Source: Sipunculus nudus (lineage: Eukaryota; Annelida; Sipuncula; Golfingiida; Sipunculidae). From it: a stretch of DNA of 64,000 bases. Under the pieces are notes generated by a model. It did no database searches. It worked only from the letters and a program-made list of their open reading frames with translations, and was not told where the DNA came from. Made by a program: the position numbers and the translations under genes. Positions 33,733 to 46,097 of this stretch are shown one piece after another; positions within the stretch are counted from its first letter, which is position 1, and each line of letters opens with the position of its first letter. The stretch is taken from NCBI GenBank assembly GCA_026874595.1, contig CM049307.1:25457079-25521078 (forward strand), in the 5' to 3' direction.

Positions 33733-36598
33733 CTGCAAAATAAATTTTTAATAGTTTTTTTGCAGTCATTGTATAAAAAGCACTTAAATGAAACTTTCTG
33801 AAAAGCTGTCGACTGTTTCTCAGGTAGTTGTAGTTAAATATGATGATAACATGCTTAATGAATTTATAGTCTGATATCACTGACAATGTTAGTCTCATCA
33901 AACCTAGCCTACAGATGGCCTTTTCATTCTTGTAGCTTTTCTTAGCTCCCTGGAGAGCATAACAACCCATGCATGCAGCCATAATAGGTGCTGCAGGATG
34001 ATTCATTCTGCATTTGTCTGTCACATGTCTGCATTTCAACATAAAGTGTAATTAATCTCATTACTGCTTGAAAATAACACAAAGTCACTTAGTTTTGTTT
34101 TGCTCAGTTTTGTCATGAAAATTACAAATTTGTACAGAAATTAAGTGGAAGTGTACTTCAATTACAGTAAACCTTATTTAAGCAAACTAATATACACATG
34201 CTGATATTGCAGTTTAGTTACAGAGTGCAAGTCTAAGTCAAAGATAGTAGCGTCTAATCCCTATCTAGACTTCAGAACTTGTATGCTTTAAAAGAGCTTT
34301 TATCTACTGGACTTGGACTGGACTTTTAGTCAGACTGCAAACACAGGATCATCAAGTCTTTAGTCTCTGAATAAGTGGACTCCAGTCAAGACTCTGAACA
34401 AGAGCCAAACATTACTGTACAAGGTGTTAATGAGGTGAAGACCCTCTCATTATAAACCTAAATATTCTGGGAAACAGATTAACACATTTAATCCCAAAAA
34501 GCAGCACCAGATACTGCATCTTGTATCATTTTCTTACCTACTTCTGCATGTCAGAGTTATGCATAACGTCTACCAGCATTCCCAACCTACTTGTTTACAT
34601 GGGCCAGGGCACTAAGCTCCCCCTTCCTATAATCCTCGATTTGTCCCATTGCACTAATGAAGCCAAAGGGTAAATACTGATGAAGGAGACCTGTTATTGT
34701 GCACTGACCTGATTCCATCATCAGACACCCTCCAGCATCCCTTCATGTATAACATCTGTAACTTTGGACAAAAATCTGCCAGGAACTTCAGAGACGAGTC
34801 TGTTAGACGGTAAATCTTGGATATGGACAGCATCTTCAGCCTTGTCGAGTAAAGATACACACTGATTGTTATATAGGAACAGCACATGCCTGATGTATGT
34901 TGATACTCAAAAATGCATTCAATTCTGCATTTAGGAATTCAATGGTGTGGCTATACTAGACATACATCTTTCATGTAGACCTGCACTTGTTATTCTGTAT
35001 ATGCATACATGATGCAATGTGCACAATTCCTGAAAAATCAAAATCCCTGTTCTTTGACATATTTCCAATTGAACTTTTCGGATTATTTGTATGTTGGTCC
35101 TACTGAAATGCAATTTTCTCATCTCACTCAAAGCCTCGAAAGCATTACTTCATCATCAAATATCTACCAGCATTAAATTTTTAAACAAATACCACCATTT
35201 CAAACTAATCATAATAGTTTATCAAGTTTATCAAGTTATTTCTATCATTTTGAATACCAAAGTATCCACAATAAAAATATTTATCAGAAATCTCATTTTT
35301 GACAAATGACTTACTGAGTACAATATTTGGCCACCATACAAACTGCCTCATCTGTGACTTCCCAGCAGCCTGTTAAATCAAGCCGCTGAAGCTTATTGCA
35401 GTGTAGCGCCACCTGTTGGAGACCAGTCTGCTGAATCCCAACACACTCTCGTAAATAAAGTTCATTCAAGTTAGGACAATTTACCGCCAGAACATGCAGT
35501 ACTTTGTCAGTCAAATTAATACAGTTGCTCAAATCAACATATTCCAAATGGGAATTATTTTGGAAAACCGGAACAAGAAGATCATCTGTTAACCAGTGTT
35601 TGGAATTTCTCAGACTCAGACTCCGAAGCAGGAAGCTATTTCCCGTCAATATGTTGAAAGCTTCAGGATGGCATTTGCTTGCCACATTTGCTAACAGGAG
35701 TGAAGTGTTTCTGCTGAAGTAGTACTCCACAGCGCTCTTCCATTTTGTGTTGATGCGACGACATGTGAACAGGGTGGATACGGAGGTAAGTGGGAAGATG
35801 TGCAAGCACAGTACATCATCCAGTGGCAAGATGCTGAGGGGATCTATTCTGATGCTGAATAAAAGATAAAGAAAAATCAATGATAAGCCAAGCGACCTGC
35901 AGTCTGATGAGGACAACAATTGTAAGGAAGTGGTACAGACCCAGATTTTTTAAAGATTCTGGATCTAATTATGTTTCTAATTTAAGTGAACAACAGTCAT
36001 AACAAAAAGCTGTTTTAAGATTTTATAGATTGAGGATCTAATGACCTCTCTGATATTACTGATATTAAAGAAAGTTAAAAAAAAAGAAGCCAATATATAT
36101 AAATATATATATTGAAAAATGAGGATCAAATCCTGAATGAATAAGTTTATAAACAAGAAGTTCTTACTGTACAGCACTGCTATCCTATATGACCCAATCT
36201 CAAGTGTGATTTATCTTAAATCAGCTATAAACCGTCAAGTAACATCTGAAGCAGTTTGTGCAGGATTAACACTCTGGGACTAATTTTGTTTGTCAAGTTG
36301 AAATGATACAATGGATGACACTGATTCAAAAGATCTGAATGTTAATTATAAACACAGTCCTGAATGTATTACAAATGAGATATCAGCTTTATGTTTAAAT
36401 TTTAATGCCTGTAGTAAGATAACTGAAACCATTGGCCACCTGAAGAAATAGAGGCTCTGTTATCCATATCAGGCCTTGAATGCTCAGAAACAAAGGGAGT
36501 AAATTAATATACCTTTCCTCTTCATTTTCTTCAGCACCAAGATTCAAATCAAAGAGGGTATGGTTTACTTCTTCCATGACTTTGAGCACAAGTCAACC
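33561..36598 (-). CDS. FBXL15: F-box and leucine-rich repeat protein 15
   Basis: Four coding exons (36577-36513, 35854-35315, 34840-34709, 33732-33561) join in phase to 302 residues plus TGA, against about 300 in human FBXL15. ATG is at 36577-36575; the exon also has about 21 bases of 5' UTR after a TTTCTAG acceptor, so at least one 5' non-coding exon lies further right. An acidic N terminus (GAEENEEE) precedes an F-box (about residues 25-65, LSILPLDDVLCLHIFPL) and then leucine-rich repeats (LEYVDLSNCINLTD, LQRLDLTGCWEVTD, LQMLYMKGCWRVSD). The family's C-terminal signature RLRARGVVIDV ends in VKLQV. F-box proteins hold substrates in SCF (SKP1-CUL1) ubiquitin ligases; the vertebrate protein targets SMURF1 in BMP signalling. 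No frameshift or stop is seen, so it looks functional. It is convergent with ZGRF1. Confidence 0.93.
34709..34840 (-). CDS. FBXL15: FBXL15 coding exon 3 (LRRs)
   Basis: It encodes LKMLSISKIYRLTDSSLKFL and LQMLYMKGCWRVSDDGIR. The acceptor CGACAAG has a weak pyrimidine tract; it is chosen because it gives exact phase and an unbroken LRR register. Confidence 0.85.
35315..35854 (-). CDS. FBXL15: FBXL15 coding exon 2 (F-box and LRRs)
   Basis: The acceptor is TTTTATTCAG and the donor CA|GTAAGT. It carries the F-box and the first leucine-rich repeats, including CPNLNELYLRECVGI and LQRLDLTGCWEVTDEAV. Confidence 0.92.
36513..36577 (-). CDS. FBXL15: FBXL15 coding exon 1
   Basis: It encodes the initiator and MEEVNHTLFDLNLGAEENEE, ending AG|GTATAT in phase 2. 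The start is chosen because it is the first ATG after the acceptor and is in frame with the F-box. Confidence 0.8.
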
Positions 36599-37647
36599 CT
36601 AGAAACAAACAGCGTTAAAAAATGGATGAATCCTCTGATAACAGGTATCAATAAAATATTATAAAATATTGTGGGAGACTAAAAGAAACTGTTAAAGCCT
36701 AAACCAATGTCTCAGCTTTTCCAATCGCACATTTGATGTACTTTTCAATCCTTACCCAGTGGTCCCATTACATTACTCTTAATAATCCATTTCATTCGAC
36801 CACTGCCTGCACATACTCCAAGCTATGAAGTAGGCAGCACCAGGGAAGTTGTGTATATTGGTGCTGTGCCAAGCATAGGGCTATAAATGTTTTAACCAAT
36901 TAGACTGGGCCATTCCTAGGTGTTAGCAGAGTTGTGGCCTGCCGATATTTCCCTAGACAATCTTGCATGGCACACCACTGTTTACAAGTGTGTCACATTT
37001 GTATCATTTAAGTGTCACGGTGAGTAATCATTTTGATCTTTTTGTAATAAAACTGCAAAGATTACATTTGGTGGCCAGGATAAGAAGTTTTTGTTCAATC
37101 TGAACAAAACTTAAGTGGGTATCCTGACAATTCTCGTACTGTCGCTCACCTCATACTTTAAATACGTTGTGATTACGTCATCTCAGTTAGAGGTGAATCC
37201 AATTTTTATTGCGCGCAACCATTCATTCTGGACCACATCCCCTCTCATTAGCTGGAAACTGAGCTGTAGGTCACTACCACGGTGTCTGTGGTCTGTATGT
37301 AATTCAGGTGATATCAAAAATAATTTAATAATGTTTAAATTTACAAACATATGAACAATAAAACATCCAAAAATGTGTAGACTTGTCATAACGTCAATAA
37401 CGACATAACTTTGCATTAGCCTTATCGGCTACTCTGTTATTCTGTTAAAATAATTTTTTTGGAGCGAGTATAGAATCCGGCCTACATCAGAGAAGGTGGA
37501 AAATTAATAAAGTATTTTGGAGTGATTCTGTGTTATTTTCTATGTTCCATGACCTCCGTTCTCTCACCTTGGTTGTATGTGCAAGCTGAAACATGAGATA
37601 AATACGTGAATTATTAGTCGTCGAGAACATGCAAAGGATGTGATCAT

Positions 37648-37712
37648 ACAACAGGATTCAAACCACCGACCGCACGCCCAGAAGCCGTCTGCGTAACTAA
37701 CTGTGCCAGGAA
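37648..37712 (-). mobile_element. tRNA-derived SINE head (relic)
   Basis: Read on the minus strand, GGCACAGTTAGTTACGCAG is followed about 30 bases later by a box B-like GGTTTGAATCC (37664-37654). The arrangement resembles a tRNA D arm and T arm without a closing acceptor stem. Limits of the element are unknown. Confidence 0.4.
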
Positions 37713-38639
37713 GGCAAGTTGCAAGTGAGAGAAAAGCCAGGAAATTTAAGCCTATTCAAACTATTGTGAATGAATAACTGCTCAAATGTCCACCAGATGT
37801 CGCTGTGTTTTAGGGGTGGATTCTCAAAGGTTAATAATAGTACATGTAATAACGTGTTTCAATTGGGGGCTGGCTGCCCCCACACCCCCACTAAAATTCT
37901 TAAATGGTAAATGAGAATGTGAAGCAAAATAAAAAGCAGAATGTGTGGTAAAAGACAGTAGGAATAAATTAAATGGGGGCTGGCCGCCCCCACACCCCCG
38001 CTGAAGTCATCCCCTTTGGATTGTTGTGTATGACATCAGCATAGTCTGTGCACAAGGAAACACAACATGGTGAGACATAAACAGTGATTGATGGATACGT
38101 TAGTTGAAGTTGAGGTGGCAAGAAACAGCAAGTATATGAAGTCCACATAATTAAGGACAGGACTTAAGATTAAGTTATTGAATATTCTTTGATGGCTTAT
38201 GGCAATTATTAAATGGTTCCAGCCAGGTAAGACCCATTCTTGTCAGATGCAAATGTAGGCCGGATTCTATACTTGGGCCATTTTTTTATATGTTTAAACC
38301 AACGACATTACTTAAGCCTTGGATATGATATCGAAAAATAACAATTTAACCTTTCAGGTTCATCAGAATGGGCGATAATTGAGTAATTTAATTATAATGT
38401 GTACACACATATTTGTTGACTCTGGACATATCAAGTTGTTATAAATTATTATTTAATACCAATATAGTAATCTTACCGGAACTGATTGTTATCTTTCAGA
38501 GAATATAAATGATATTATCTGTATGCTTGTCAAATGATAGCTCCCGCAGAAGACATGATATACTCTCTCTGCACGAGCGACATCTGTTGGCTACAATGGG
38601 CATGATACCAAAGGTGGCCCAGTCCCTTTTCCTAGAACT

Positions 38640-38690
38640 AGTTGTGGCTCTGTAGTTGGCTTTATAGGCCTACACTACAGAGCCACAACT
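38640..38690. repeat. Perfect 17-bp hairpin
   Basis: AGTTGTGGCTCTGTAGT at 38640-38656 is exactly reverse-complemented at 38674-38690, with a 17-base loop. Confidence 0.9.
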
Positions 38691-39012
38691 TGGTCTTTCC
38701 TTTTTTTTTAACGTACTCAACACCAAATGAGGCCTGCAAACCTATTCCATTTATATTTATCATACAAATTTGCCTACAGAATATTTAGGCCTATTTCTAC
38801 GGATTGACTGATTGATTTGATCTTATTCACAACCCAATTGTTGGCATTTATATTTACATAATAGACCTACAATATGAATATCATACGTATTATGAATTTC
38901 TAACCTTTATTTCAGTTTGACTTGACTTTTTTTTTCTGCCCCCTCCTTTTTCTTCTTCTGCTGCCGGAACCTTTTTTTAAGGGTAGATCAGACCAGTTTT
39001 TGGCCGCCTGTA

Positions 39013-39045
<33 letters not shown>

Positions 39046-39310
39046 TTTTTTCCGGAGCCGGGGCCTACAGGAAAGTCGTATATTCATTTATTATTTTGTA
39101 GTCTTTGAAAGTATCGCTTCAAATGGTAAATGATTGAGACTTTTTCTTTCCATAATCATGCTTGCTGCAGAAAAGCCCCCCCCCCCCCCCCCTTTTTTTT
39201 TTTTATATTCCGGAGTCAGGACCTATATAGGAAAGTCGTATAACAATAATATTTATTCTGAAGTCTTTGAAAGTGTCGCTTCAATTTATAAATGATTGTT
39301 TCATCTTCTT
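39046..39310 (+). repeat. Diverged tandem duplication, about 165 bp
   Basis: TTCCGGAGCCGGGGCCTACA near 39050 and TTCCGGAGTCAGGACCTATA near 39209 start two copies that share GGAAAGTCGTATA and GTCTTTGAAAGT-TCGCTTCAA. Each is preceded by a C run and a T run. Confidence 0.75.
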
Positions 39311-40563
39311 TCATGCTCATGGGGATATATAAAGGACTTAATTTGTAACAGCGTAACCCGAGGCATGGTGGAGCCTTACAAAATCGGAGAAAACACTGTG
39401 CACAAACAGGCAACATGCTCACAGTATGCGGAGGGTGTTGAACGTTTTAACCCCCTATTTTTGTTAAGGACACTTCCTGGTTTTGTTGAAAAGATGCTAC
39501 CTGATTACAGTGTTTATTAGACAATGTACCTTACTAAGCTTATACCCAATGTAATAAAATACCGTACCTGAATGCGGCACTTTGTGCTTTCTCTTTGAGA
39601 TCGTGCATGGTCATCTACTTAATATTTAAATTGTCTCAATTTGCAACAGTCGTTCCAAAATGCTGATTAACGTTGTAAGTGTACCGTATGTAGGACAGTG
39701 ACAACAAAGACCGTGAAAATGAATGAAAGATTTAAAAACGAGAATGTAGTTTTACCATTTAACCTAAAAAAGTTGCCTTGGTTTCTTAAATTTTATCTTA
39801 AGTTATCCAGTGTAATAAACAAATGCGATTTGTACACCAATTTAAAAATAATTAATCTATATCGAACAAAAAATAGTTCGCCGTATCACTTTATACCAAA
39901 AAGAAATACCAGTATGTGCGGTTATGTCTAATATATTTATTCTAGCCTCTGTAAAAATTTCGTTATTTATAATTTTTTTGCAAAAGCCAGGTCAAGTTTG
40001 AAGGTCAAAACTGTTAAACATAATTTTACGAAGTCCTCCATCAATGTTAAATCTGGGAACAATTGCGTCTGTATTGAATTGAAACCAAGGCCACGTACAT
40101 AGCACTCGTAAATAGAGTACTGATATTAATTAACCAAAGAGCAATTTAATTATCGTCACCAGAGAACTTTACCGAGTTGACTTTGCGTAAATTGTTTCTT
40201 TAGAATAGATTTCTTGTTTATTCTAACATGTTTATATTGTACATATTTAATTAGCTAATTTACATTCAGGAAAGTTCAAATTGCATTATTTATATAATAA
40301 AACATATTGATAACTAGGCTCTGTGTCTCTATACGATAAAAAGGCTGAAGGAACAATATTGCGCATGCGCAAAAACTTGAAATCAAGGGAGGAAGATGTA
40401 CTTGCTTTTTTTTTTTTTTTTTTTTTTACAAATAAATGAGTTTTTTTCATTGCAAGTCGCCATCTTGATTTATGATACTAATTTAGAGCAGGACGACTAA
40501 TTATTTACACTATATATATACATGTATATACTTGTATACGCGTAAGGCATTGCATAGACTGGC

Positions 40564-40715
40564 CCAGTCCATGAAATAGTTATGACTTAGTTGTTGCTAC
40601 TGACAGAGAAATCCAACGTCCCCGCGTTGTATCACACTTAGTATCGGTAACGCCATCTTGCGAAAACTCATATAACTAATTTTCCACTATCTGACCCTCT
40701 TATTTCATGGACTGG
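40564..40715. mobile_element. Possible small MITE with 15-bp inverted ends
   Basis: CCAGTCCATGAAATA (40564-40578) is exactly inverted at 40701-40715. The 152-bp unit has no ORF. No clear target duplication was seen. Confidence 0.4.
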
Positions 40716-40830
40716 TAAACTTGGCCGGTTCCCGGACGGTCAGCGCCACACCTCACCGCCTCGCTGAACTAAGTTCTTTTCCAGTGACGTCAGCAGTGGT
40801 CTTTCCCGGAATCTTTTTCAAAACCAATAT

Positions 40831-41101
40831 GGTTCATTGAGTCATCGCCTATGCCGGGCTTCCAATTGGCTACTAATACTCCCATTTAATTTGTCTTACT
40901 ATTTTTAGGCCGTCGCTTATGTTGAGTTCGGCGAGACTTTAAAACACAAGTGTAAACGTTTATCGGACCACCACTCTTAAAAGTAGACCTAACAAACTCT
41001 GGCTGAGCTAGTCAGCGCGAGATATTCTGGTGCACACGACGAGCGCATTCAAATTGTACCGGCTGACTGAAACGATCATGATTCGCGAGACGCAATTTAA
41101 C
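40831..41101 (+). repeat. 271-bp flanking direct repeat, left copy
   Basis: It matches 46098-46368 with seven mismatches and no gap. It starts GGTTCATTGAG and ends GACGCAATTTAAC. It is either the 5' UTR of the LINE or a very long target-site duplication. Confidence 0.95.
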
Positions 41102-42346
41102 GCTGCCACTTCAGAACATATGAACGCAAACCTGTCTCCTAATCTTTTATGTCCACCTCCATCTCCATATTCACATAACCGTGCAGTATTTACTGAATCA
41201 GTACAGTCAGAAACCAATATTCTTCCTGAACCCGATCGTACTGCTTCACATGAAGCTCCAGCCACCGTTAATGCTGAGGCTGATTCTCATCATCCACAAT
41301 CTCGCGATACGCTACAAAGGTCCGACTCTCACGAATTATCAGTATCAACTTGCGATATAATTGCGCAACTACAAGTAAAGGTTGGCAGCCTGCAAGAGCG
41401 ACAAAATGATTTAGAGGAAAAGTGGAAAACAAATATAAATACTCTACTTGATCATCAGTCTATCAAAGATCCAGATATAATCAACTGTCGCAAGGATGTT
41501 GACGAAATGCGGACGCTGATTAACAGTAAGATTGCTTCAGTGCAAGAGCTTCAAGTTAAACATGACAACATTCTGCGCATGGTGCAAGCTGAAACAACTA
41601 AATTGTCTCGGGCTGTTGATGATCTTAAACTAAAACATGAAGATCATCAACATGAGATAGCCAAAACATCTGGGGATCGTCGCTCAGTGCGTCATCTAAC
41701 TAAAGACGTAGCAGTTGATTTGGATGGTCTAACATACAAGCTGGCGTCTTTGTCCACGTCAATGTCAACACTGCGTGATCAGATATGTGATATTGTGAAA
41801 AATGCTCCTTCTCTGCGCTCGCATGCTCATAGTTACGCCAACACGTTCGCCTTTCCCTCCGATAGAACCGCTAACAACAACCCGCTTCCAGTTCCGCCGT
41901 CTCTTCGCTCACGCCATTCAGATGAAAATGCTCCGCAATCTAGATCCATGCGTACCTGGCAACCAGGGAGGAAAGCTGGTCCTTGGAGATACAGACGCCA
42001 GTCTCCATCCAACGTTGACACAGAATCACAGACTGCAGTTTTGGCCACGGACAAACATAATTCAGATTTCATGTCAATGTCCGCTCAAAACACATGTAAT
42101 CATTTTTATGTTGGTAACATCGAAACAAATGTAACTTATGATGACATTTATAGGTATCTGCAAAGAGCAGGCATTGAAGCTATAAACCTTAGATTACTAC
42201 CTAGTAGGTCCGGTAATACTAGAGGTGCCTGTTTGACTATTGCAGAGTCCTTCTCGAGGGCCGTACTAAACAAGAGTTTCTGGCCTGCTGGAGTTTATAT
42301 CCGACGGTGGTTTGCCAAAAAAGGCAAACCGAGTATGCATGATTGA
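41030..42346 (+). CDS. LINE ORF1 protein (coiled coil, RRM-like C terminus)
   Basis: An intact 438-codon frame. The start could be 41030, 41078 or 41120; the first two fall in the flanking direct repeat. Residues about 110-260 are charged and heptad-like (LQVKVGSLQERQNDLEEKW, LQVKHDNILRMVQAE), predicting a trimer-type coiled coil. About 363-437 (FYVGNIETNVTYDDIYRYLQ to IRRWFAKKG) resembles an RRM-like fold. By analogy with L1 ORF1p it would bind element RNA and act as a chaperone. No CCHC knuckle is seen. It ends 47 bases before the first methionine of ORF2, in another frame context. Confidence 0.8.
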   Translation: MHTTSAFKLYRLTETIMIRETQFNAATSEHMNANLSPNLLCPPPSPYSHNRAVFTESVQSETNILPEPDRTASHEAPATVNAEADSHHPQSRDTLQRSDSHELSVSTCDIIAQLQVKVGSLQERQNDLEEKWKTNINTLLDHQSIKDPDIINCRKDVDEMRTLINSKIASVQELQVKHDNILRMVQAETTKLSRAVDDLKLKHEDHQHEIAKTSGDRRSVRHLTKDVAVDLDGLTYKLASLSTSMSTLRDQICDIVKNAPSLRSHAHSYANTFAFPSDRTANNNPLPVPPSLRSRHSDENAPQSRSMRTWQPGRKAGPWRYRRQSPSNVDTESQTAVLATDKHNSDFMSMSAQNTCNHFYVGNIETNVTYDDIYRYLQRAGIEAINLRLLPSRSGNTRGACLTIAESFSRAVLNKSFWPAGVYIRRWFAKKGKPSMHD

Positions 42347-42393
42347 CGAACTTAACATATACCCAGAGGCTACACACCGTACAATTAATAGTT

Positions 42394-45300
42394 ATGTTAC
42401 GTGTTGCTTGTTATAATGCCCGTGGGGTCATGTCGAGTGCTTATTATATAAGCACGCTACCATCTTCTTATAACATTGATGTGTTAGGTATTAGTGAACA
42501 CTGGCTATTTAATGATAATCTTGACTTCCTTGACAGCATTGATCCCTTGTATGAATCGTTTTGTTTCTCGGATCCTTAATTAGATCCCTACGACCCATAC
42601 AGGAGAGGTAAAGGAGGTGTCGCCATAATTTACAAAAAAAAAAACTATTGAAGAATAGGATAAAATTAATTAGCTCTGATTTTGGTGGTGACAGAATTTT
42701 GGGAATTGATTACAGGCCGAATATGTCAACTCATATTTATATTTTTAATGTGTACATGCCGCCATCATCTCACAGTATTACGGAATACAAAGAGCTAACT
42801 GAACAGCTAGGTTACATATATGAAGAATATAGCTGTAAAGGACAGGTAATAATAATTGGAGATTTAAACTGTGAACTTCCTGGGTCAAAGTTTCGACCAG
42901 TAATGTCACCCAGGTCTGGTATTTTGTCTGACCTTCTGACTTCACTAGATTTAATCTCATGCATCCCCAAACTTACTAGTAAGGGGCCGGCTTTCACATA
43001 CATTCCTGACAACCCTAACGCTAATTGCTCCATGATAGATCATATTATTGTCGATCGCACGAAGCTAGACATGATACACAATTGCAGAATAGTCGAAGAG
43101 AATCACTGTAACGTTTCGGACCACCTCCCTGTGCTCGTTGACTTGATAATTAATGACGGCTATGCAACGCATTCCACTATCCAAAGCGTCTCTCTGAACT
43201 GGAAGAAACTCACTCCGGCTATTGTGGCTGAGCGCTATACATACCAGCTGTCATCAAGGTTGTATAGTATTGCTAAACCAGATCTAGATTCTTGTACTGC
43301 CTCAAATTTACAACAGTATTATGAGAATACTGTTTCATTATTAGTCCAAGTAGGTAATTCAGTGGTGCCTAAACGCAAATATAACAGATTTTTGAAGCCA
43401 AAGTGGAAAGCCATGTGCAAAGATTTACACGATGAGATGCGAAGTAAAAGGCGCGTCTGGGTAAGCGAGGGCAGGCCCAGAGGAAGCTCCTACAGGTCTT
43501 ACGTCTCTTACAAGAAAGCTAAGAGTAAATTTCGTGCTAGTATGAGAAATTTACGCGAGTCAGCCGAACGAGATTTATTCGAAGAGGTTGACTCGGCAAG
43601 TGATATTGATATTAACCGTTTTTGGTTTCTCTTGAAACGAAAAAGAAATAAAAAGTATGGAATTCCTGGTGAAATGGAATTCAATCCTGGTGAAACCTTG
43701 AGAGATCCTAATGCCATAGTTGTAGCTTGGCGTGAATATTTTTCTGCTTTGTACTCAAAAGACGTTTCGGAAAAGTTTGACAGCCAGCATGAACGCTTCG
43801 TTACTCAAAGTCTCGCTCACTTTACAGATATTTCTTATGCAACGTTTAATGTTTTTCTTGACTCTGGCATATCAGAGACAGAAATGAAAAAGGCCATAAA
43901 GGACCTGAAACGCGGAAAGTCTCCAGGTCCTGATAAAGTCATGAACGAACACCTTATCTTCGGTGGCGAACGTTTGATTTCACATCTATTACATTTGTTT
44001 AAATGTGTCTTTAAGACAGAAGGTTTACCTTCTCAAATGAAAGAAGGGCTAATTGTAACGATACCCAAAGGTAACAGCAAGACGCAAAAGAACCCAGATA
44101 AACATCGCGGTATCACATTACTCTGTTCTATTTAAAATTATTTGAAAAAATTTTACTAGACCGGATTGTAAGATATTTCTCTATACGCGATATCAAAATT
44201 TATGACGCATGCCAGTTTGCTTATCAAAAAGGCTTATCAGCAGTTAATGCGTCATGCGTACTGCAAGAAAGTATTTTTCATCAAATTGATAACGGTTCTA
44301 ATGTGTATGCTTGCTTCCTCGACAGTCGCAAAGCATTTGATACTGTCTGGCATGATGGTTTATTTTATAAATTATTTAAAACCGGTATCAATGGGAAAAT
44401 GTGGCGAATTCTAAAAAATTCTTATACAAACACTCAGAGCTCTGTTCTATATGATGGCATCATTAGCGGAAAATTTAATATCTTGCAATCAGTTCGTCAA
44501 GGAGGAGTATTATCCCCCCTTCCTGTACTTAATATACATTAATCAGTTGTTAAAAAAATTACAAAATCACGGTACGAAAGTGGGAAATATAGACACGGGA
44601 GTATTAGCTATGGCTGATGATATAACCATATCTGCTATTCACCCATCATCCCTTCAGAATATGATAAACATATGCTACGACTATAGCTGCCGCTGGAGGT
44701 TTCACTTCAATCCTGTCAAAACAGTTGTTGTCGTTTTTGGTGAGTCCCGAAGACGTTTTAATCAAGTGTCATCACGCCGATGCTGGAATGGGGGGGTGGG
44801 GGGGTGAACCTATAATTCAGAAGCGAGAACATGTACATCTTGGCATTACTCTGCGTGCAGATATGTCAAATAAGTCCAGTGTCTTAACCGCATGTCAGAA
44901 GGGTAAATCCTCTTTTGTATCTCTTGCTGGCTTAGGAGGTTCGTCCGAAGGGACTTAACCCTCTCACTGCTGTTAGTGTATATAAAGATATTGTTGTACC
45001 ACGTATGTTATACGGAGCAGAACTATGGAATAACCTGACAGGTGGTGACCTTTTGCACCTAGAAAGAACTCTCCGTTTTTGTGTAAATCTGTCGCAGTGG
45101 TTTGGGATCAGGGTTCATAGTGATATCGCTCTCGCACTTCTAGCCATGCCCCGTCTCTCTGCTTTCGTTGATAAAGCTAAATTATTGTTCTTTAACAGAT
45201 TAATAAACCTTCAAGATACACAAATTTCGAAACAGATCTTTATATATAGACTAACGTGTTTTTTAGCACAAAACAGGAGTGGTATGCACGGCTTCATAAA

Positions 45301-45941
45301 AGATATCTTAAGGATACTCGCTTCATACGACTTAGATACACAAATAGATTTGATCTTGAGCGGCAACCTGAGCATAAGCAAAAGTAGTTGGACAAAATTG
45401 GTAATTAGTTGTATTGTTAAAGCAGAAACTGATGCTTATTATCTTCGCGTGAGCACAAATCCTGATTATAACACATTTAATCTTGTACATACTGACTGTT
45501 TCTCTCCTGCAGCAGTCTGGATTGCGGCTAAAGATCTACCTGGCTCCCTAAATAAATTTACATGGGTTGCAAGGTTACTGGTAGCATTACCACATCTAGC
45601 CAAGATTGAAGGTCTATGTCATCTGTGTGGTTTGTTGTTCAATGATCCAGTAAAACACGCTGTTCTCTTTTGTGATCACATTAGAGAGCATCATGACAAA
45701 TTTTGGAATGTAATGTGACAGGTTAAGCGTGGATATTAGTGCACATTTACATAATTTACCTGAAAATGATCTGTATTTAACATTTTTCGGCTGTGATATT
45801 GAAGTTATATCTCGAGAGTCGTCTTCTGTGTATAATCTGTACTTACTAGAAGCGGCTAACCTAATGTGTTTTGCGAAGCCCGTAATCACAAGCCTGGTAG
45901 ACCACAAAAATAGCTTTATAACAAATATTCTGCGTATTTAA
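42394..45941 (+). pseudogene. LINE ORF2 (endonuclease-reverse transcriptase), frameshifted
   Basis: Endonuclease motifs are GISEHWL (near 42490), IIIGDLNCELPG (near 42850), SMIDHIIVD (near 43030) and VSDHLPVLVD (near 43118). The RT follows: KRGKSPGPDK, HRGIT, FLDSRKAFDTVWH, VRQGGVLSP and the catalytic box AMADDI (44610), where most LINEs have YADD or FADD. The 45005-45718 part ends in CHLCGLLFNDPVKHAVLFC, a zinc-knuckle-like pattern. A TAA lies at 42577, and frame changes occur near 42640 (A run), 44134, 44515 (C run), 44800 (G runs), 44940 and 45716, so this copy cannot make a full ORF2 protein as assembled. Confidence 0.88.
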
Positions 45942-46097
45942 GATAGTCATACCTCCTGAGTTCAGTTAGTTTATATGCTGTTTGTATATTGTGATTATTT
46001 ATGCACATTTTCATGGAATTACTATTTACACACTTTCCAAAATGTATGTATGATGTCTATCTTCATTCTTGGAGGAAATAAAGGTTATCATCATCAT

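Larger units (their letters stand above)
36600..40830. other. FBXL15 upstream / intergenic
   Basis: No coding gene recognised. A minus-strand AAG|GTGAGA near 37565 could be the donor of an FBXL15 5' non-coding exon (speculative). GGGGCTGGCTGCCCCCACAC-type blocks occur near 37866 and 37977. C, CA and T runs are at 39016-39045, 39176-39193 and 40407-40429. A CRE-like TGACGTCA is at 40785-40792. Confidence 0.5.
40831..46097 (+). mobile_element. Near full-length LINE (non-LTR retrotransposon)
   Basis: ORF1 is followed by an ORF2 with an AP-like endonuclease, reverse transcriptase and a C-terminal CCHC-like motif, then a 3' end AATAAAGGTTATCATCATCAT. This is the layout of CR1/L2/L1-type LINEs; the exact clade needs phylogeny. 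The short ATC repeat replaces a poly(A) tail. The left limit is 40831 if the direct repeat is element sequence, or 41102 if it is a target duplication. Confidence 0.85.
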
